From a bacterium (lineage in GTDB: Bacteria; Bacillota_I; Bacilli_A; RF39; UBA660), in assembly GCA_014846175.1 (NCBI GenBank), contig RKAV01000045.1:1-23214 (forward strand): a stretch of DNA of 23,214 nucleotides, written 5' to 3'. The notes under the pieces are model-generated. The model ran no database searches. It was given only the letters and a program-made list of their open reading frames with translations, and was not told the DNA's origin. This document shows positions 6,369 to 14,180 of the stretch, piece after piece. Within the stretch, counting starts at the first letter, position 1, and each line of letters starts with the position of its first letter. The position numbers and the translations under genes were made by a program.

Positions 6369-6665
6369 ATGGCTAAAAAAAAGAAGAAAAAAAAGATGGG
6401 ACCATTTTTTCTATGCACTTTTTCTCTTGCTATGATAATATTCACAACCTATACTGTTGGAAAGTACTGGGTTACTATCTATAGTAAATATAAAGAAAAG
6501 AAAGAATTAACTAAAGAACTTGCTAGCCTAAAAGATAAAGAAAGTGAATTAAAAGCGGATGTAGAAAAATTACAGGATAAAGACTATATAGCAAGGTATG
6601 CAAGAGAAAAATATTATTATTCAAAAGATGGAGAATATATTCTTAGAATACCTGAAGATAAGTAG
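6369..6665 (+). CDS. divIC: Cell-division septum protein DivIC (FtsB-like)
   Basis: A bitopic division protein that forms a complex with FtsL and DivIB at the septum. The 98 residues contain a very basic cytoplasmic tail (seven lysines after MA), one membrane segment (about 12-32), a coiled coil (about 38-68) and the family C-terminal signature DKDYIARYAREKYYYSKDGE, which matches the usual 'D.EYIEK.AR.KY...K.GE' pattern. ATG 6369 follows GGTGAT by three bases. An in-frame TTG at 6315 lies inside the -35 box of the promoter and can be dismissed. Long A-runs near the start (6371-6394) are possible slippage sites. The gene follows yabP-yabQ as in Bacillus, but yabR and spoIIE, which follow there, are missing. 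Confidence 0.92.
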   Translation: MAKKKKKKKMGPFFLCTFSLAMIIFTTYTVGKYWVTIYSKYKEKKELTKELASLKDKESELKADVEKLQDKDYIARYAREKYYYSKDGEYILRIPEDK

Positions 6666-6676
6666 GTATTCTTTTG
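6645..6676 (+). terminator. Hairpin at the divIC/tilS junction (weak terminator or attenuator)
   Basis: AGAATACCT (6645-6653) and AGGTATTCT (6664-6672) form a perfect 9-bp stem with a 10-base loop, overlapping the last codons and stop of divIC, and followed by only TTTT then G. It may partly reduce read-through into tilS, which starts 18 bases later. Confidence 0.45.
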
Positions 6677-6689
6677 TTGAGGTGGAAAT

Positions 6690-8006
6690 ATGGATGTAGA
6701 ATTACTTTATAAAGATATAAAAATAAAAGATGGAGATGTAGTAGTATTTGGATGTAGTTATGGACCAGACTCTATGGCTTTATTTCATACTCTATTGGCT
6801 CTTAGAAAGAAGATAGATATAAAACTTATATGTGCTCATGTAAATCATGCTAAAAGAAAAGAAAGTGAAGAAGAAAAAGTATTATTAGAAGAATACTGTA
6901 AGAAACATAATGTTACTTTCGAGTATATGAAAATTAAAAACTATGGAGATGACAACTTTCATAATGAAGCTAGAAATATAAGATATAACTTCTTTGAAGA
7001 AGTAGTTAACAAATATCAAGCTAAATATTTGATGACGGCACATCATGCTGATGATTTAATAGAAACAATTCTTATGCGAATAGTAAGAGGCTCTAATATC
7101 TATGGTTATTCAGGCTTTAAAAAGGTAGTAGATATGAATACATATACTATCTATAGACCATTCTTTGCTATCACTAAATCTAAACTTTTAGACTATGACC
7201 ATAAGTATAAAATACCTTATGCTATAGATGCTTCTAATAACAGTTCAGTCTATACGAGAAATCGTTATCGTAAAGAAGTATTACCTTTTTTAAAGAAAGA
7301 AGATAGTAAAGTAGAACAAAAATTTATTAAGTTTCATCAAACACTAGATGAGGTTTCTTCTTATCTTCATAAAGAGGTGGAAAAAGCCTTGACCAAAGTG
7401 TTAAGTCATGATAAATTATTAATCGAACCATTTAATGATTTAGATACAATTATTCAAAAGTTAGTTTTAGAAGAAATATTAAAAAGATTTTATCAAGATG
7501 ATTTAGTTTTAATATCAGATAAGCATCTAGATGCTATCTTTAAAATAATATCTTCTAAAAGAGCTAATGTTAAATTAAACTTTCCTAATGATGTAGTTAT
7601 TAGAAAGAGTTATAATACTATAGAATTTGAAAGAAATACAGAAATAATAGATTCTTATGAAATAGAATTATCTAATTATGCTAAGTTACCTAATGGTCAT
7701 GTTCTAAAAATAGTAGAAGAAGACAGTGGTAATAGTAATTATATGACTAGATTATCTAGTAAAGAGTTAACACTACCCTTAAGAGTTAGAACTAGAGAAT
7801 ATGGTGATACCTTAGTAATTAAAAATGGTGGACATAAAAAATTAAAGAAAATATTTATAGATGAAAAAATACCTTTAAAAGATAGAGATTTATGGCCTGT
7901 CGTAGTTGATAGTAAGAATCAAATAGTCTTTTTGCCAGGTATTAAAAAAACGAAATATGATAAGAAAAAAGATGAATTCTATGATATAATACTGAAATAT
8001 GAATAG
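6690..8006 (+). CDS. tilS: tRNA(Ile)-lysidine synthase TilS
   Basis: Attaches lysine to C34 of the tRNA(Ile) CAU anticodon using ATP, so the tRNA reads AUA. AUA is a very common codon in this AT-rich sequence, so the enzyme should be important. 438 residues: an N-terminal PP-loop ATPase domain (about 1-200), with the loop reading SYGPDS at 23-28 where most enzymes have SGGPDS. Then HVNH, HHADDLIET and RIVRGS in the expected order, and a C-terminal domain (about 355-438) with LRVRTREYGDT and LKKIFIDEKIPLKDRDLWPVV, characteristic of the tRNA-binding region. GAGGTGG precedes ATG 6690. Position between divIC and ftsH follows Bacillus, with spoIIE, yabS, yabT and hpt lost. Confidence 0.93.
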   Translation: MDVELLYKDIKIKDGDVVVFGCSYGPDSMALFHTLLALRKKIDIKLICAHVNHAKRKESEEEKVLLEEYCKKHNVTFEYMKIKNYGDDNFHNEARNIRYNFFEEVVNKYQAKYLMTAHHADDLIETILMRIVRGSNIYGYSGFKKVVDMNTYTIYRPFFAITKSKLLDYDHKYKIPYAIDASNNSSVYTRNRYRKEVLPFLKKEDSKVEQKFIKFHQTLDEVSSYLHKEVEKALTKVLSHDKLLIEPFNDLDTIIQKLVLEEILKRFYQDDLVLISDKHLDAIFKIISSKRANVKLNFPNDVVIRKSYNTIEFERNTEIIDSYEIELSNYAKLPNGHVLKIVEEDSGNSNYMTRLSSKELTLPLRVRTREYGDTLVIKNGGHKKLKKIFIDEKIPLKDRDLWPVVVDSKNQIVFLPGIKKTKYDKKKDEFYDIILKYE

Positions 8007-8027
8007 TTAAAGGAGAGATAGTGTATT

Positions 8028-9992
8028 ATGATGCAAAATAAAAAAGTAAAACAGGGATTACTTCCTTATGTATTCTTACTATTAATAATGCTTGGTGTTT
8101 TCTATTTTGTTACTATTGCTAATCAAAAGATTAATAATTTAACCTATAGTGAGTTTATGAAAGCCTTAGACTCTAGTGAAGTAACTGAACTTGAAGTAAA
8201 GCCAAGAGAAAGAGCTAGTATTTATGAAGTAAGTGGAAAACTAAAGAATTATGGAAAAAATGAAACATTTTATGTAAGACTTCCATTATCAGAACAAGTA
8301 ATGAAAAAACTAGTAACTGCTAGTGATAAGTACAATTTTGAGTTTACTGCAGTAGCAGATCCAGAATCTAATTCTATAGTAATTTTTATTGCTAATTATT
8401 TACCGATGATATTAATACTTGTAGTTGGTTTCTGGTTTATTAATAAGCAGATGGGTGGAAAGAATGGCTCATTTGATTTTGGTAAAAGTAAAGCTAAACT
8501 ATCAAGTGATAAGAATAAAGTAACATTTAAAGATGTAGCAGGTTTAAAAGAAGAAAAAGAAGAAGTCAAAGAATTAATTGATTTCTTAAAGAATCCTAAG
8601 AAGTTCCAAAAATTAGGAGCAAGAATACCTAAAGGTGTCTTATTATATGGTCCTCCAGGAACTGGTAAAACATTACTTGCAAGAGCAGTTGCTGGTGAAG
8701 CAAATGTACCATTTTACTATATAAGTGGTTCTGACTTTGTTGAATTATTTGTTGGTGTTGGTGCTAGTCGTGTTAGAGATATGTTCCAACAAGCTAAGAG
8801 AACTGCTCCTTGTCTAATATTTATTGATGAAATAGATGCTGTAGGACGTCAACGCGGTAGTGGTATTGGTGGAGGCCATGATGAAAGGGAACAAACATTA
8901 AACCAATTACTAACTGAAATGGATGGTTTTGGTGAAAATGAAGGTATTATCATCATAGCAGCTACTAATAGACCAGATGTCCTAGATCCTGCTTTACTTA
9001 GACCAGGAAGATTTGATAGACAAGTTACTGTTAATCTACCAGATGTTAAAGGAAGAGAAGAAATACTTAAAGTTCATGCTAGAAATAAAGTATTAGCTGA
9101 TGGTGTTAATATAGAAGCACTTGCTAAGAGAACTCCAGGATATTCTGGTGCCGACTTAGAAAACTTATTAAATGAAGCTGCTCTTCTTGCTGTTAGAAGA
9201 AATAAAGAAGCAATTACTATGAGTGAAATAGACGAAGCTAGTGATAGAGTTTTAATGGGACCTGCTAAGTCTAGTAAAACACGTAGTGAAAATGACCGTA
9301 AACTAGTTGCCTACCATGAATCAGGTCATGCTGTAGTAGGAATTAAACTAAAAGGAGCTAACGATGTTCAAAAAGTAACAATTATTCCTCGTGGTTCTGC
9401 AGGTGGTTATAATATGATGATTCCTAGTGAAGAAAAGATTTGTTCTACTAAAACTGATTTATTAGAACAAATCACTGGATTACTTGCTGGACGTGTTGCT
9501 GAAGAAGTAGTATTTGGTGAGATTACAACTGGAGCAGAAAATGATTTTTCAAAAGCAACAAAAATAGCAAGAGCTATGGTTACTGAATACGGAATGAGTG
9601 ATTTAGGACCTATGCAATTAGAACAACAAGAAGGTAGTGTCTTCTTAGGAAGAGATTATAATAAATCAAGAAACTTTTCTAATGAAGTAGCTCATGAAAT
9701 TGATACAGAAATGAGAAAAATAATTGATGAATGTTATAAGAAAGCTACTAAGATTATTAAAGATAATAGAGACTTATTAGAACTATTAGCAACAACTTTA
9801 CTAGAGTATGAAACATTAACTAAAGAACAAATTGATTACTTAGTTGAAAATGGAAAAATGCCTAGTGAAGAAAAAGAAACAACTTATGAAAAAATGAGTC
9901 TAACTAAGTTAAAAGAAATAGCAAAAGAAAAAGGAATTAAAGGCTATTCTAAGATGGATAAAGAAGAAATAATAAAAGAACTTGAAAAATAG
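8028..9992 (+). CDS. ftsH: ATP-dependent membrane metalloprotease FtsH, with C-terminal Rho_N/SAP-like tail
   Basis: A hexameric membrane protease that degrades misfolded membrane and regulatory proteins. 654 residues: membrane segments at about 12-30 and 117-138 around a small extracytoplasmic domain, AAA+ module with Walker A GPPGTGKT (208-215), Walker B LIFIDEID (263-270) and arginine fingers in RPGRFDRQ, then the zinc peptidase with HESGH (430-434) and D506 as third ligand. After the peptidase domain the tail (about 621-654) reads like a Rho N-terminal or SAP helix-extended-helix: LTKLKEIAKEKGIKGYSKMD then KEEIIKELEK. Such a tail is not part of Bacillus or E. coli FtsH. Two consecutive ATG codons start the gene after AGGAGAG. 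A terminator overlaps the stop codon. Confidence 0.96.
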   Translation: MMQNKKVKQGLLPYVFLLLIMLGVFYFVTIANQKINNLTYSEFMKALDSSEVTELEVKPRERASIYEVSGKLKNYGKNETFYVRLPLSEQVMKKLVTASDKYNFEFTAVADPESNSIVIFIANYLPMILILVVGFWFINKQMGGKNGSFDFGKSKAKLSSDKNKVTFKDVAGLKEEKEEVKELIDFLKNPKKFQKLGARIPKGVLLYGPPGTGKTLLARAVAGEANVPFYYISGSDFVELFVGVGASRVRDMFQQAKRTAPCLIFIDEIDAVGRQRGSGIGGGHDEREQTLNQLLTEMDGFGENEGIIIIAATNRPDVLDPALLRPGRFDRQVTVNLPDVKGREEILKVHARNKVLADGVNIEALAKRTPGYSGADLENLLNEAALLAVRRNKEAITMSEIDEASDRVLMGPAKSSKTRSENDRKLVAYHESGHAVVGIKLKGANDVQKVTIIPRGSAGGYNMMIPSEEKICSTKTDLLEQITGLLAGRVAEEVVFGEITTGAENDFSKATKIARAMVTEYGMSDLGPMQLEQQEGSVFLGRDYNKSRNFSNEVAHEIDTEMRKIIDECYKKATKIIKDNRDLLELLATTLLEYETLTKEQIDYLVENGKMPSEEKETTYEKMSLTKLKEIAKEKGIKGYSKMDKEEIIKELEK

Positions 9993-10002
9993 TTCTTTTT
10001 TT
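9974..10002 (+). terminator. Intrinsic terminator overlapping the ftsH stop
   Basis: AAAAGAACT (9974-9982) and AGTTCTTTT (9991-9999) form a 9-bp stem, loop TGAAAAAT, with the T-run continuing to 10002. The TAG stop (9990-9992) lies at the loop/stem border. Confidence 0.65.
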
Positions 10003-10042
10003 AGTAAAATATATACGAATTTTATATGTGGAGGAGAAGACT

Positions 10043-10477
10043 GTGAATAAGAAAGTAAAGGTAAACAAAAATATCAAAAAGGAAGCAGATGAATTTAAGA
10101 AATTTATAAGTAGAGGTTCAGTAGTTGATATGGCCATTGGTGTTATCATTGGTGGAGCTTTTGGGAAAATAGTAAGTAGTTTAGTAAATGATATTATTAT
10201 GCCATTAGTTGGAGTAGTCTTAGGAGGATTAGACTTTAGTTCATTAAGTATTAAAGTAGGAGATGCTTCTATTAAATATGGTTCTTTTATTCAAAGTGTA
10301 GTTGATTTTCTAATAATCGCTCTTTGTATATTTACTATGTTACAAATTCTTAATAGTCTAAAAGAAAAAGCGGATAAGAAACTAGGTCATAAAAAAGAAG
10401 AAGAAAAACCTAAGAAAGATGAACAAATAGTACTTTTAGAAGAAATAAGAGACTTATTGAAAAAACAAAATAAATAA
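10043..10477 (+). CDS. mscL: Large-conductance mechanosensitive channel MscL
   Basis: A pentameric membrane channel that opens on sudden membrane tension and releases solutes. With the GTG start at 10043 it has 144 residues, close to family size. An amphipathic N-terminal helix contains DEFKKFISRGSVVDMAIGVI, the most conserved MscL stretch, and runs into TM1 (about 27-49, GGAFGKIVSSLV.D). TM2 is at about 85-105 and is followed by a long charged cytoplasmic helix with LLEEIRDLL at its end. GTG 10043 is preferred because GGAGGAG lies six bases upstream; an in-frame GTG at 10028 overlaps that ribosome binding site. The gene does not belong to the Bacillus order of this region, so it has moved in here. 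Confidence 0.94.
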   Translation: MNKKVKVNKNIKKEADEFKKFISRGSVVDMAIGVIIGGAFGKIVSSLVNDIIMPLVGVVLGGLDFSSLSIKVGDASIKYGSFIQSVVDFLIIALCIFTMLQILNSLKEKADKKLGHKKEEEKPKKDEQIVLLEEIRDLLKKQNK

Positions 10478-10488
10478 AAGGTGATAAA

Positions 10489-11511
10489 ATGAAGGATGAA
10501 AAAATATTTAAAGTATTAAAAAAATTAAAAACTAATCCTTTAGAATTTGATGAAGATAATTATGATAAAGAAACTTTAGGATATCTAAAAAAGATAATTA
10601 GATCATCTGATAAGTTATATGGAAGTAAAGATAGTGATTATTTAAGAAACAAATATGCTTGGTACTTGGAAGAATATTTTTATAGTAATGCAGAAAAGGA
10701 TGAATTAAAAAATATTAATTATTTAAAAAAGGTAGCCTTTGGATTCTTTTATCAAGCAAATCCAGAAGATATAAATACTGTTTTTAATAATGCTACAAAA
10801 TTTATAAAAGATTTTTTTAATCAGATAGATGAATATAAAGAAACAGAAGGTGGAAATATTGAATCTATGGAAACTCTTTTAAGAGATAATGGCGTAGCCA
10901 CATTTTCTACAATTTTAATGTATGCTTTAGCAGACGTAAAAAAAATAGGTATATTAGGTGGTTTATTGGGCATAAATGCTTATATGGTAACTCAGTTAAA
11001 GTCCAAAGATTCAAATAAATTCAATTTAGAAAAAACAGTAAAAAGATTTAATGAATTAGTAAGTAGTTTAAAAATGGAAGATGAACCTTTTACAACTGCC
11101 TTATATGGTAAAAGATTAGCAGATTTTTGTACTGGTGAAATGGTATTTAAAACTGTCTATGATAATGAAAATGATGATAGAAGAATCATTAAGGGAAAAA
11201 TAACTACTGAAGAATTAGAAGAAAAAGCTAAACAATATATTATGAGATATAGAGCTATTGCTCAACCTATAAATGAAGTAATAGACGATATAGAAATTCT
11301 AAAAGCATCACCAAAGAAAGAAGAAGATTACTCCTTGTATGAAAGTGTAACAGCGTTAACTGCTACTGCTCTAGATAAAATTAGTGGAGAAAATAAAATT
11401 ACTGTAGAAAATTATTTATTAAAGTCTTTAGCAACATCTAAAAAAATATTAGAGCCAAAAAGTAGAAAAAGCGAATTCATAGCAAAAGTTAAGAAATTAT
11501 ATAAAAAATAA
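10489..11511 (+). CDS. Unknown protein, tandem paralogue A
   Basis: A 340-residue protein I do not recognise. It is charged and mostly helical by eye, without a signal peptide. One moderately hydrophobic stretch (about 136-168: around TFSTILMYALADV and GGLLGINAYMV) could be a buried core helix pair or a membrane contact. It is clearly a paralogue of the next gene: both share KTNP.EF, NYDKET, SSDKLYG, FGFFY, LLR.(N/D)G, STILMY, NAYM and an 'I(D)DIE' near the C-terminal third, over essentially the full length. ATG 10489 lies three bases after GGTGAT and 11 bases after the mscL stop, so it is likely co-transcribed with mscL. The basic C terminus (KSEFIAKVKKLYKK) could bind nucleic acid or membrane. 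No function is claimed. Confidence 0.6.
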   Translation: MKDEKIFKVLKKLKTNPLEFDEDNYDKETLGYLKKIIRSSDKLYGSKDSDYLRNKYAWYLEEYFYSNAEKDELKNINYLKKVAFGFFYQANPEDINTVFNNATKFIKDFFNQIDEYKETEGGNIESMETLLRDNGVATFSTILMYALADVKKIGILGGLLGINAYMVTQLKSKDSNKFNLEKTVKRFNELVSSLKMEDEPFTTALYGKRLADFCTGEMVFKTVYDNENDDRRIIKGKITTEELEEKAKQYIMRYRAIAQPINEVIDDIEILKASPKKEEDYSLYESVTALTATALDKISGENKITVENYLLKSLATSKKILEPKSRKSEFIAKVKKLYKK

Positions 11512-11533
11512 AACTTTAAAAGGGGGGAATTTG

Positions 11534-12544
11534 ATGAATTATAAAATTATTGAAGAAATATTAATAATTCTTAAGACTAATCCAAGAGAGTTCCATGAAG
11601 AAAATTATGATAAAGAAACAATAGATTATTTAAAAGAGATAATATCATCATCGGATAAACTATATGGTAGAAATAGTAAGTATTTAAAAAATAAATATTA
11701 TAGATATTTATATAGTTACTGTTATAAAAGTATTGATTCAAATGATAATTTGGAGGAGTTAGGAAAAATAGTGTTTGGTTTCTTTTATAAAGTTGATTCA
11801 AAAGATTTAATGACAGTCTTTGAGAATTCTAAAAGTTTCTTATTGCAGTCACTTAACAAATTTGATGAATTGAAACAAGAAAGAACATCAGAAAAAGTTT
11901 ATAAACTATTAAGAGAAGATGGAATAACTACTATTTCTACTATTTTGATGTATTCACTAACTTTAAAAGATAAAGGTGATTCAATTAGTAGTCTATTAAT
12001 AACTAATGCTTATATGGCTAAAGAATTAGTAGAAACTACCAAAGAAGACAAATCTATATTAGATAAAGTAATAAAGAAAGTAGAAGATACTGCTGACAAA
12101 GTTAAAAGTAGAGACCATCTAGTATTTGAAACGATTTATGGACTAGCATTAGTTGATTATTGTAATAATGATAAAATACTTAAACTTAATCCATTTTATG
12201 ATAAAGGAAAGGGCATTAGAAAATTTCTAAATAAAAGTAGTATTATGGATTTAGAAAAGGATGTTAAAGAGTATAATAATAGATATAGTAAGGGATATAT
12301 TATACCAATAGATACTGCTATAGATGATATAGAAACTTTAGAGTTGTCAGAAAAAGATATTGATGATTACTCATTCTATGATTGTTTAACTTTTTTAACA
12401 AACAATGCTATAAGTAAAGTTAGAAAAGAAAATAATATAAAACTAGAAAACACATTGTTAGAAAACTTATATATGACTAAATTATTATTAGAAACTAAGA
12501 GTGAAAATAGGAGCAAGAAAAGTAAGATAAAAAAACTAATATAA
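11534..12544 (+). CDS. Unknown protein, tandem paralogue B
   Basis: A 336-residue relative of the preceding gene, aligned from the first residues (KTNPREF and NYDKETIDYLKEI against KTNPLEF and NYDKETLGYLKKI) to a lysine-rich C terminus. The copies have diverged considerably outside the shared blocks, so the duplication is not recent. It lacks a signal peptide and has no recognisable catalytic motif. A GGGGGG ribosome binding site lies six bases before ATG 11534; an in-frame TTG at 11531 is less likely. It starts 22 bases after copy A, and dusB follows 11 bases later with no terminator between, so mscL, both copies, dusB, the RDD gene and lysS may form one transcript. It could equally be a diverged toxin/immunity-like or surface-associated helical protein; the sequence does not decide. 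Confidence 0.6.
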   Translation: MNYKIIEEILIILKTNPREFHEENYDKETIDYLKEIISSSDKLYGRNSKYLKNKYYRYLYSYCYKSIDSNDNLEELGKIVFGFFYKVDSKDLMTVFENSKSFLLQSLNKFDELKQERTSEKVYKLLREDGITTISTILMYSLTLKDKGDSISSLLITNAYMAKELVETTKEDKSILDKVIKKVEDTADKVKSRDHLVFETIYGLALVDYCNNDKILKLNPFYDKGKGIRKFLNKSSIMDLEKDVKEYNNRYSKGYIIPIDTAIDDIETLELSEKDIDDYSFYDCLTFLTNNAISKVRKENNIKLENTLLENLYMTKLLLETKSENRSKKSKIKKLI

Positions 12545-12555
12545 AGGGGAAAATT

Positions 12556-13533
12556 ATGAAGTGGAAAATAAGAGATATTGAAATAGCTAACCAAGTAGTA
12601 TTAGCACCTATGGCTGGTATTTGTAATAGTGCTTATCGAAGAATTATAAAAGAGATGGGTTGTGGTCTAATATATGCTGAAATGGTTAGTGATAAAGCTA
12701 TTTGCTATGATAATCAAAAAACTATAGATATGTTATATATGAGTGAAGAAGAACGACCTATTACCCAACAAATATTTGGTAGTGATGTAGATAGTTTTGT
12801 AATAGCAGCTAAATATATAGAAGAAAATATGCATCCTGATATAATCGATATAAATATGGGATGTCCTGTTCCAAAGGTAGCAGTTAGAGCTCAAGCAGGT
12901 AGTGCCTTGTTAAAAGATCCTTTAAAAGTAAAAGAAATAGTTAAAGCAGTAGTTAATAGTGTTAAGTGTCCCGTAACAGTTAAAATAAGAAGTGGTTGGG
13001 ATAGTGATTCTATCAATGCTGTTGCTATAGCTAAGATTTGTGAAGAAGCAGGGGCTAGTGCTATTTGTGTTCATCCAAGAACTAGAAAACAAGGATATAG
13101 TGGAAAAGCTGATTGGAATATAATAAAACAAGTTAAAGAAAGTGTTTCTATCCCTGTAATAGGAAATGGAGATGTAACAAGTCCTTATCTTGCAAAACAA
13201 ATGCTAGAAGAGACTGGTTGTGATGCAGTAATGATTGGTAGAGGAGTACTAGGTAATCCTTGGTTAATAAGAGATACTGTAGCTTTACTTGATGGAAAAG
13301 AAATACCGAAAGAAGTAACTCCACTAGAAAAAATTGATATGTGTATAAAACATTTAAAACTACTTAGCGAGTTGAAAAACGAGAAAATAGCTGTCTTAGA
13401 GATAAGAAATCATATTGCATGGTACTTAAAAGGAGTAGAGGGTAGTAATCAATTAAAAAATAAAGTTTATCAAATGACTAATCTTTGTGATATACTACAT
13501 GTATTAGAAGAATTTAGGAGGAATTTTATATGA
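12556..13533 (+). CDS. dusB: tRNA-dihydrouridine synthase DusB
   Basis: A flavin enzyme that reduces specific uridines in the tRNA D-loop to dihydrouridine. The 325-residue length is typical. Visible: APMAGICNSAYRRI (17-30) at the FMN-binding barrel start, EMVSDKA, QIFGSD, INMGCPVPKV with catalytic C103, VKIRSGW, HPRTRKQGYSG, and IPVIGNGDV followed by DAVMIGRGVLGNPW for FMN phosphate binding. The small C-terminal helical domain has the family's H..WYLKG pattern. ATG 12556 follows AAAGGGG. In Bacillus dusB lies between ftsH and lysS, and here it does too. Its stop overlaps the next start (ATGA). Confidence 0.95.
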   Translation: MKWKIRDIEIANQVVLAPMAGICNSAYRRIIKEMGCGLIYAEMVSDKAICYDNQKTIDMLYMSEEERPITQQIFGSDVDSFVIAAKYIEENMHPDIIDINMGCPVPKVAVRAQAGSALLKDPLKVKEIVKAVVNSVKCPVTVKIRSGWDSDSINAVAIAKICEEAGASAICVHPRTRKQGYSGKADWNIIKQVKESVSIPVIGNGDVTSPYLAKQMLEETGCDAVMIGRGVLGNPWLIRDTVALLDGKEIPKEVTPLEKIDMCIKHLKLLSELKNEKIAVLEIRNHIAWYLKGVEGSNQLKNKVYQMTNLCDILHVLEEFRRNFI

Positions 13534-14180
13534 AGAAAGAACAACATTTAAAAGCACTATTTTCTCAAAGATTTGTAGCTTTTATGATAGACTTGATATT
13601 AGTATCATTTATTACAAGTTTAGTAACTGCTATAATACCTACAAATAGTAGTATTGATAAACTATATGATCAACAGGTAAAAATAGTAGAGAACTATACA
13701 GCAGGGAAGATAACTATGCAAGAATATGTTAATCAGTTAGTGGATATTAATTATGATATAGCTAAGCAAACAGGGATAATAACTCTTATAAGTATAGCTA
13801 TTTCCCTTTTATATTACGTTTTATATGTATATAAAAATGATGGACAATCTATTGGTAAAAAAATGATGAAAATAAAAATTAAGAAAAAAGATAAAGATAA
13901 AGAACTAACTATGAATGATTTGTTATTTAGAACAATGATATTACAAGGTACTTTAGTAAGTATTATTGGTTTTTGTACCATCTTATTCCTTGATAAAGAT
14001 ACTTATCTAGCTACTAATAGTTTACTAAACCTTATACAATATAGTATATTAATAATTAGTTTCTTTTTAGTAGCATTTACTAAAGAAAGACAAGGTATTC
14101 ATGACATGGTGGCAAAAACAGAAGTAGTTTGTACTAATACCGTTTTAAATAAAGAGGAGGAAAAATTATGCGAGAATTAA
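13530..14180 (+). CDS. RDD family integral membrane protein
   Basis: 216 residues with four likely membrane segments (about 17-37, 82-101, 136-154 and 166-184). The RDD signature residues are present: R14, A17 and D21 in RFVAFMID at the start of TM1, DGQSIGKKMMKIKI before the third segment, and RQGIHDMVAKTEVV at the end. Members are poorly characterised; some affect ion or solute transport. AGGAGGA precedes ATG 13530, and the gene overlaps dusB by 4 bases and lysS by 13 bases, so it is locked into the dusB-lysS operon. Its substrate cannot be read from the sequence. Confidence 0.88.
   Translation: MKKEQHLKALFSQRFVAFMIDLILVSFITSLVTAIIPTNSSIDKLYDQQVKIVENYTAGKITMQEYVNQLVDINYDIAKQTGIITLISIAISLLYYVLYVYKNDGQSIGKKMMKIKIKKKDKDKELTMNDLLFRTMILQGTLVSIIGFCTILFLDKDTYLATNSLLNLIQYSILIISFFLVAFTKERQGIHDMVAKTEVVCTNTVLNKEEEKLCEN

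Noticed and set aside
6371..6394. Frameshift in divIC at its A-runs
   Set aside because: The frame stays open from ATG 6369 into the full conserved domain, so the run is read correctly as a lysine-rich tail.
12922..13200. Minus-strand open frame within dusB
   Set aside because: Composition (Ser, Tyr, Asn, Phe rich) is that of an antisense shadow of an AT-rich gene, and it overlaps the catalytic region of dusB.
13990..14170. T-box or other leader control upstream of lysS
   Set aside because: The gene starts inside the end of the RDD gene, leaving no room for a leader, and no T-box motif is present.
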